Shown: positions 62,101 through 64,000 of the stretch, one piece after another | Layout: each line of letters opens with the position of its first letter | Numbering within the stretch: position 1 is the stretch's first letter | NCBI RefSeq assembly: GCF_040436345.1 | Contig: NC_133230.1 | Span: forward strand, 21,524,197 to 21,588,196 | Reading direction: 5' to 3' | From: Pagrus major | Lineage: Eukaryota > Chordata > Actinopteri > Spariformes > Sparidae | Length of the DNA stretch: 64,000 bases | The notes under the pieces: model-generated | Database searches by the model: none | What the model saw: the letters and a program-made list of their open reading frames with translations, nothing else | Told to the model about the DNA's origin: nothing | Position numbers and translations under genes: made by a program

Positions 62101-64000
62101 GCATGTTAAGTGCTTTGGTGGGAGGGAGATATCCAGAATAGTCAGTGGTGCCATCACAGCACCCTCAGTTCCTGGCAGCCGGCTTTGCTAGCCTCTCCCT
62201 GCCTGGTTGGCCTGACTCCAGGTCTGAGCTCTCCATCTTTCCAGCTCTGGCCTAGCTGGCCAAGAGCACTACCACTGACCCTGGATTTGGCTCCAGGAGT
62301 TAGCAGGACCACTAAACATGGTCCATAGAGTACTCTTGAATCCATTTCTGCCATCACTAAATTAGAGTATATGAGGTTTAAATTGCATACAAATCATTCT
62401 TTCCTTCCCCTGCTTTCCCCTCTCGCTCTGTGATGAAAGTGCAAGTCAGCCGTGATATTCTTCTTTTTCACTCAATATGCAGAGAACAGCCGCTCCAGGG
62501 GAATCTCTAGAAAAACGGCCATGAATAGCTTTTCCAGTTATCCCAGGTTCTGTGATCCCTGCAGGGCGCAGATCTATCTGATGGGCCTGACGGGCCTGGA
62601 AGGGCCAGGGGGAGGGATCAGAGGTCACCGACCGTGGGGGACATGAGGTGTAGCACCGGGACGTCAGAGTGCTGAGACTGACAGGAGCAGAGTGATGGCA
62701 CCTTGGAGAGACGGGTCTCGTATTCTTGGCCTCAAATAGTCACGCACTCTCTCACACACACCACCACAGCTTTGAAGCTTGAAGTTATGAGCTTGAGACT
62801 GAGGCGCCGGTTAGCATGACCTCAGATGAACTCCCTCAAGAGCAGTAGTCTTTGATCTACTTTTACTACTATTAGATAATGTCTCAAGGCACATATTTGT
62901 CTCTCATTCAGCTAATTAAAATATTCTGTGACGTTGCCAAATAGTACCATTTATGGGAAAATGGTTTATTTGGCTCTTGCGTAACAGAAGGGCTTTCCCT
63001 CAAATACTTTGGGGTTGCCACCATAACCAAGACCTAAAGCTGAACCTGGTTTCTCAGATATCTGATATCCTCCATTCTTCCACACTACACGCTCAATGCA
63101 CGTGCCAGTGTCCTGTGTTACTAGATCCAGCATAGCCAGTAACTATAGAGTTGAATGCAGTGCTTCTCTGACCATTTAAGTGTTTCCATAGCTTGGATCT
63201 AAAAGTTTGACTGCGGCTGTGGGGCTCACAGATTTAAAATTTGCATAGCCAAAAGAGAGTGCAGGCATTATTAAAGTGTGGAGGTTCCAGTCCAGCTATT
63301 TGACTTGCAAACCTGTCTGTGTCAACTGGATGCACCATCTTTATTCACAGGATATAGCCTCCACCTTGCTTCATTACTCGGCTCCTTGTACTGTAGGAGC
63401 TTACTCTCCTCGTTACTAACTAGATCAGAAACAGAGTGGAGTGTGGCCACCATGTGATTCTCCGCCAGCCTCCACCCAGGCCATTATCCCGTCTGTCTCA
63501 GTAAACAGACCATTAACAGACAGAGCTGGTGGAGGCCAGATCACTATTGTTTTCCCTCCCATAGATCTGTGCAAATATTGATCTTCTCTTGAAGTATGAG
63601 TCAAAATAAGCACGAGCTGTAGTCGAGTGGAGGCTTTTTACTTGTGGGTGAGTCATTTCTGACCCAAAGAGCGGGCGGAAACAGAAGGGAGCATTACAGA
63701 ATGACAGAGCGGGAGAAACATTTGTCTTGTGTGTATTCTGGTCATCTGAAAGAGGTCCGCTTTTAGTGTTATTGTTTCCCCCTGCGTGGGCCCTGTGCCA
63801 GACAGACCAGCAGTCTCCTCCCGAGATAAACCGAGGCCAGGCCAAACCAGGCCGTTGCCAGTGAAGGAGACACCAGCGGGCAGGGAACTCCGAGGATAAC
63901 ACCGTGTCTTTCGCCTCCAGGTTTATTTGTGTCACAGCCTAGTGGCGACGCGGTCGACACCCAGCAGAGGCTGAGGTGATGTCTCCTGACTATTTCAACA

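Larger units (their letters stand above)
57589..64000 (+). other. mnat1 intron 7 (partial, runs off the window)
   Basis: More than 6.4 kb with no visible match to the final MAT1 exon. It contains a full-length ACTTAAGTA-type repeat (57921-58497) and several balanced-composition stretches that look like unique, possibly conserved, non-coding sequence (58880-59160, 61210-61560, 62460-62640, 63440-63650). Confidence 0.8.

Overview
The window is vertebrate nuclear DNA, almost certainly from a ray-finned (teleost, probably percomorph) fish. It holds three split genes with canonical GT/AG introns and long non-coding stretches. Dinucleotide microsatellites are abundant, and there are many short dispersed repeats of the kind common in teleost genomes. 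No prokaryotic, viral or organellar genes are seen, and no autonomous transposon coding region was recognised.

The gene content is a conserved vertebrate synteny block, six1 - six4 - mnat1. six1 (minus strand, two coding exons, 20257-21899) encodes a complete 284-residue SIX-domain/homeodomain factor. six4 (minus strand, three coding exons, 29852-34825) encodes a complete protein of about 678 residues. mnat1 (plus strand, seven coding exons seen, 36568-57588) encodes MAT1, the RING subunit of the CDK-activating kinase/TFIIH. Its last coding exon, about 39 residues, is not seen and should lie beyond position 64000. All exon joins were checked for reading phase and agree. The SIX proteins look most like the teleost 'b' copies (six1b/six4b), but that assignment is from memory of the family and was not computed.

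Layout: 1-20256 is a gene-free flank on the 3' side of six1, with repeats and candidate conserved elements. In tetrapods SIX6 lies further out on this side; it is not in this window. 22400-29851 is the six1-six4 intergenic region. 34826-36567 is the 1.7 kb divergent interval between the six4 and mnat1 starts. 36657-64000 is mnat1, with introns 1 (6.5 kb), 6 (10.9 kb) and 7 (over 6.4 kb) making up most of it. SIX1 and SIX4 act together with EYA and DACH cofactors in placode, muscle, kidney and sensory development. MNAT1 is a housekeeping gene that is probably held in linkage as a bystander whose introns may carry SIX regulatory elements; this last point is inference.

The repeat fraction is informative. 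It includes inverted-repeat (MITE-like) elements at about 2675, 4789, 5465, 6817, 16801, 17543, 31286 and 37391. There is a tRNA-derived SINE at 38226, and a dispersed family rich in ACTTAAGTA/TACTTAAGT motifs present at least five times. I found no convincing new gene system. The most useful leads are candidate enhancers, nested transposons and a long perfect-phase hairpin.
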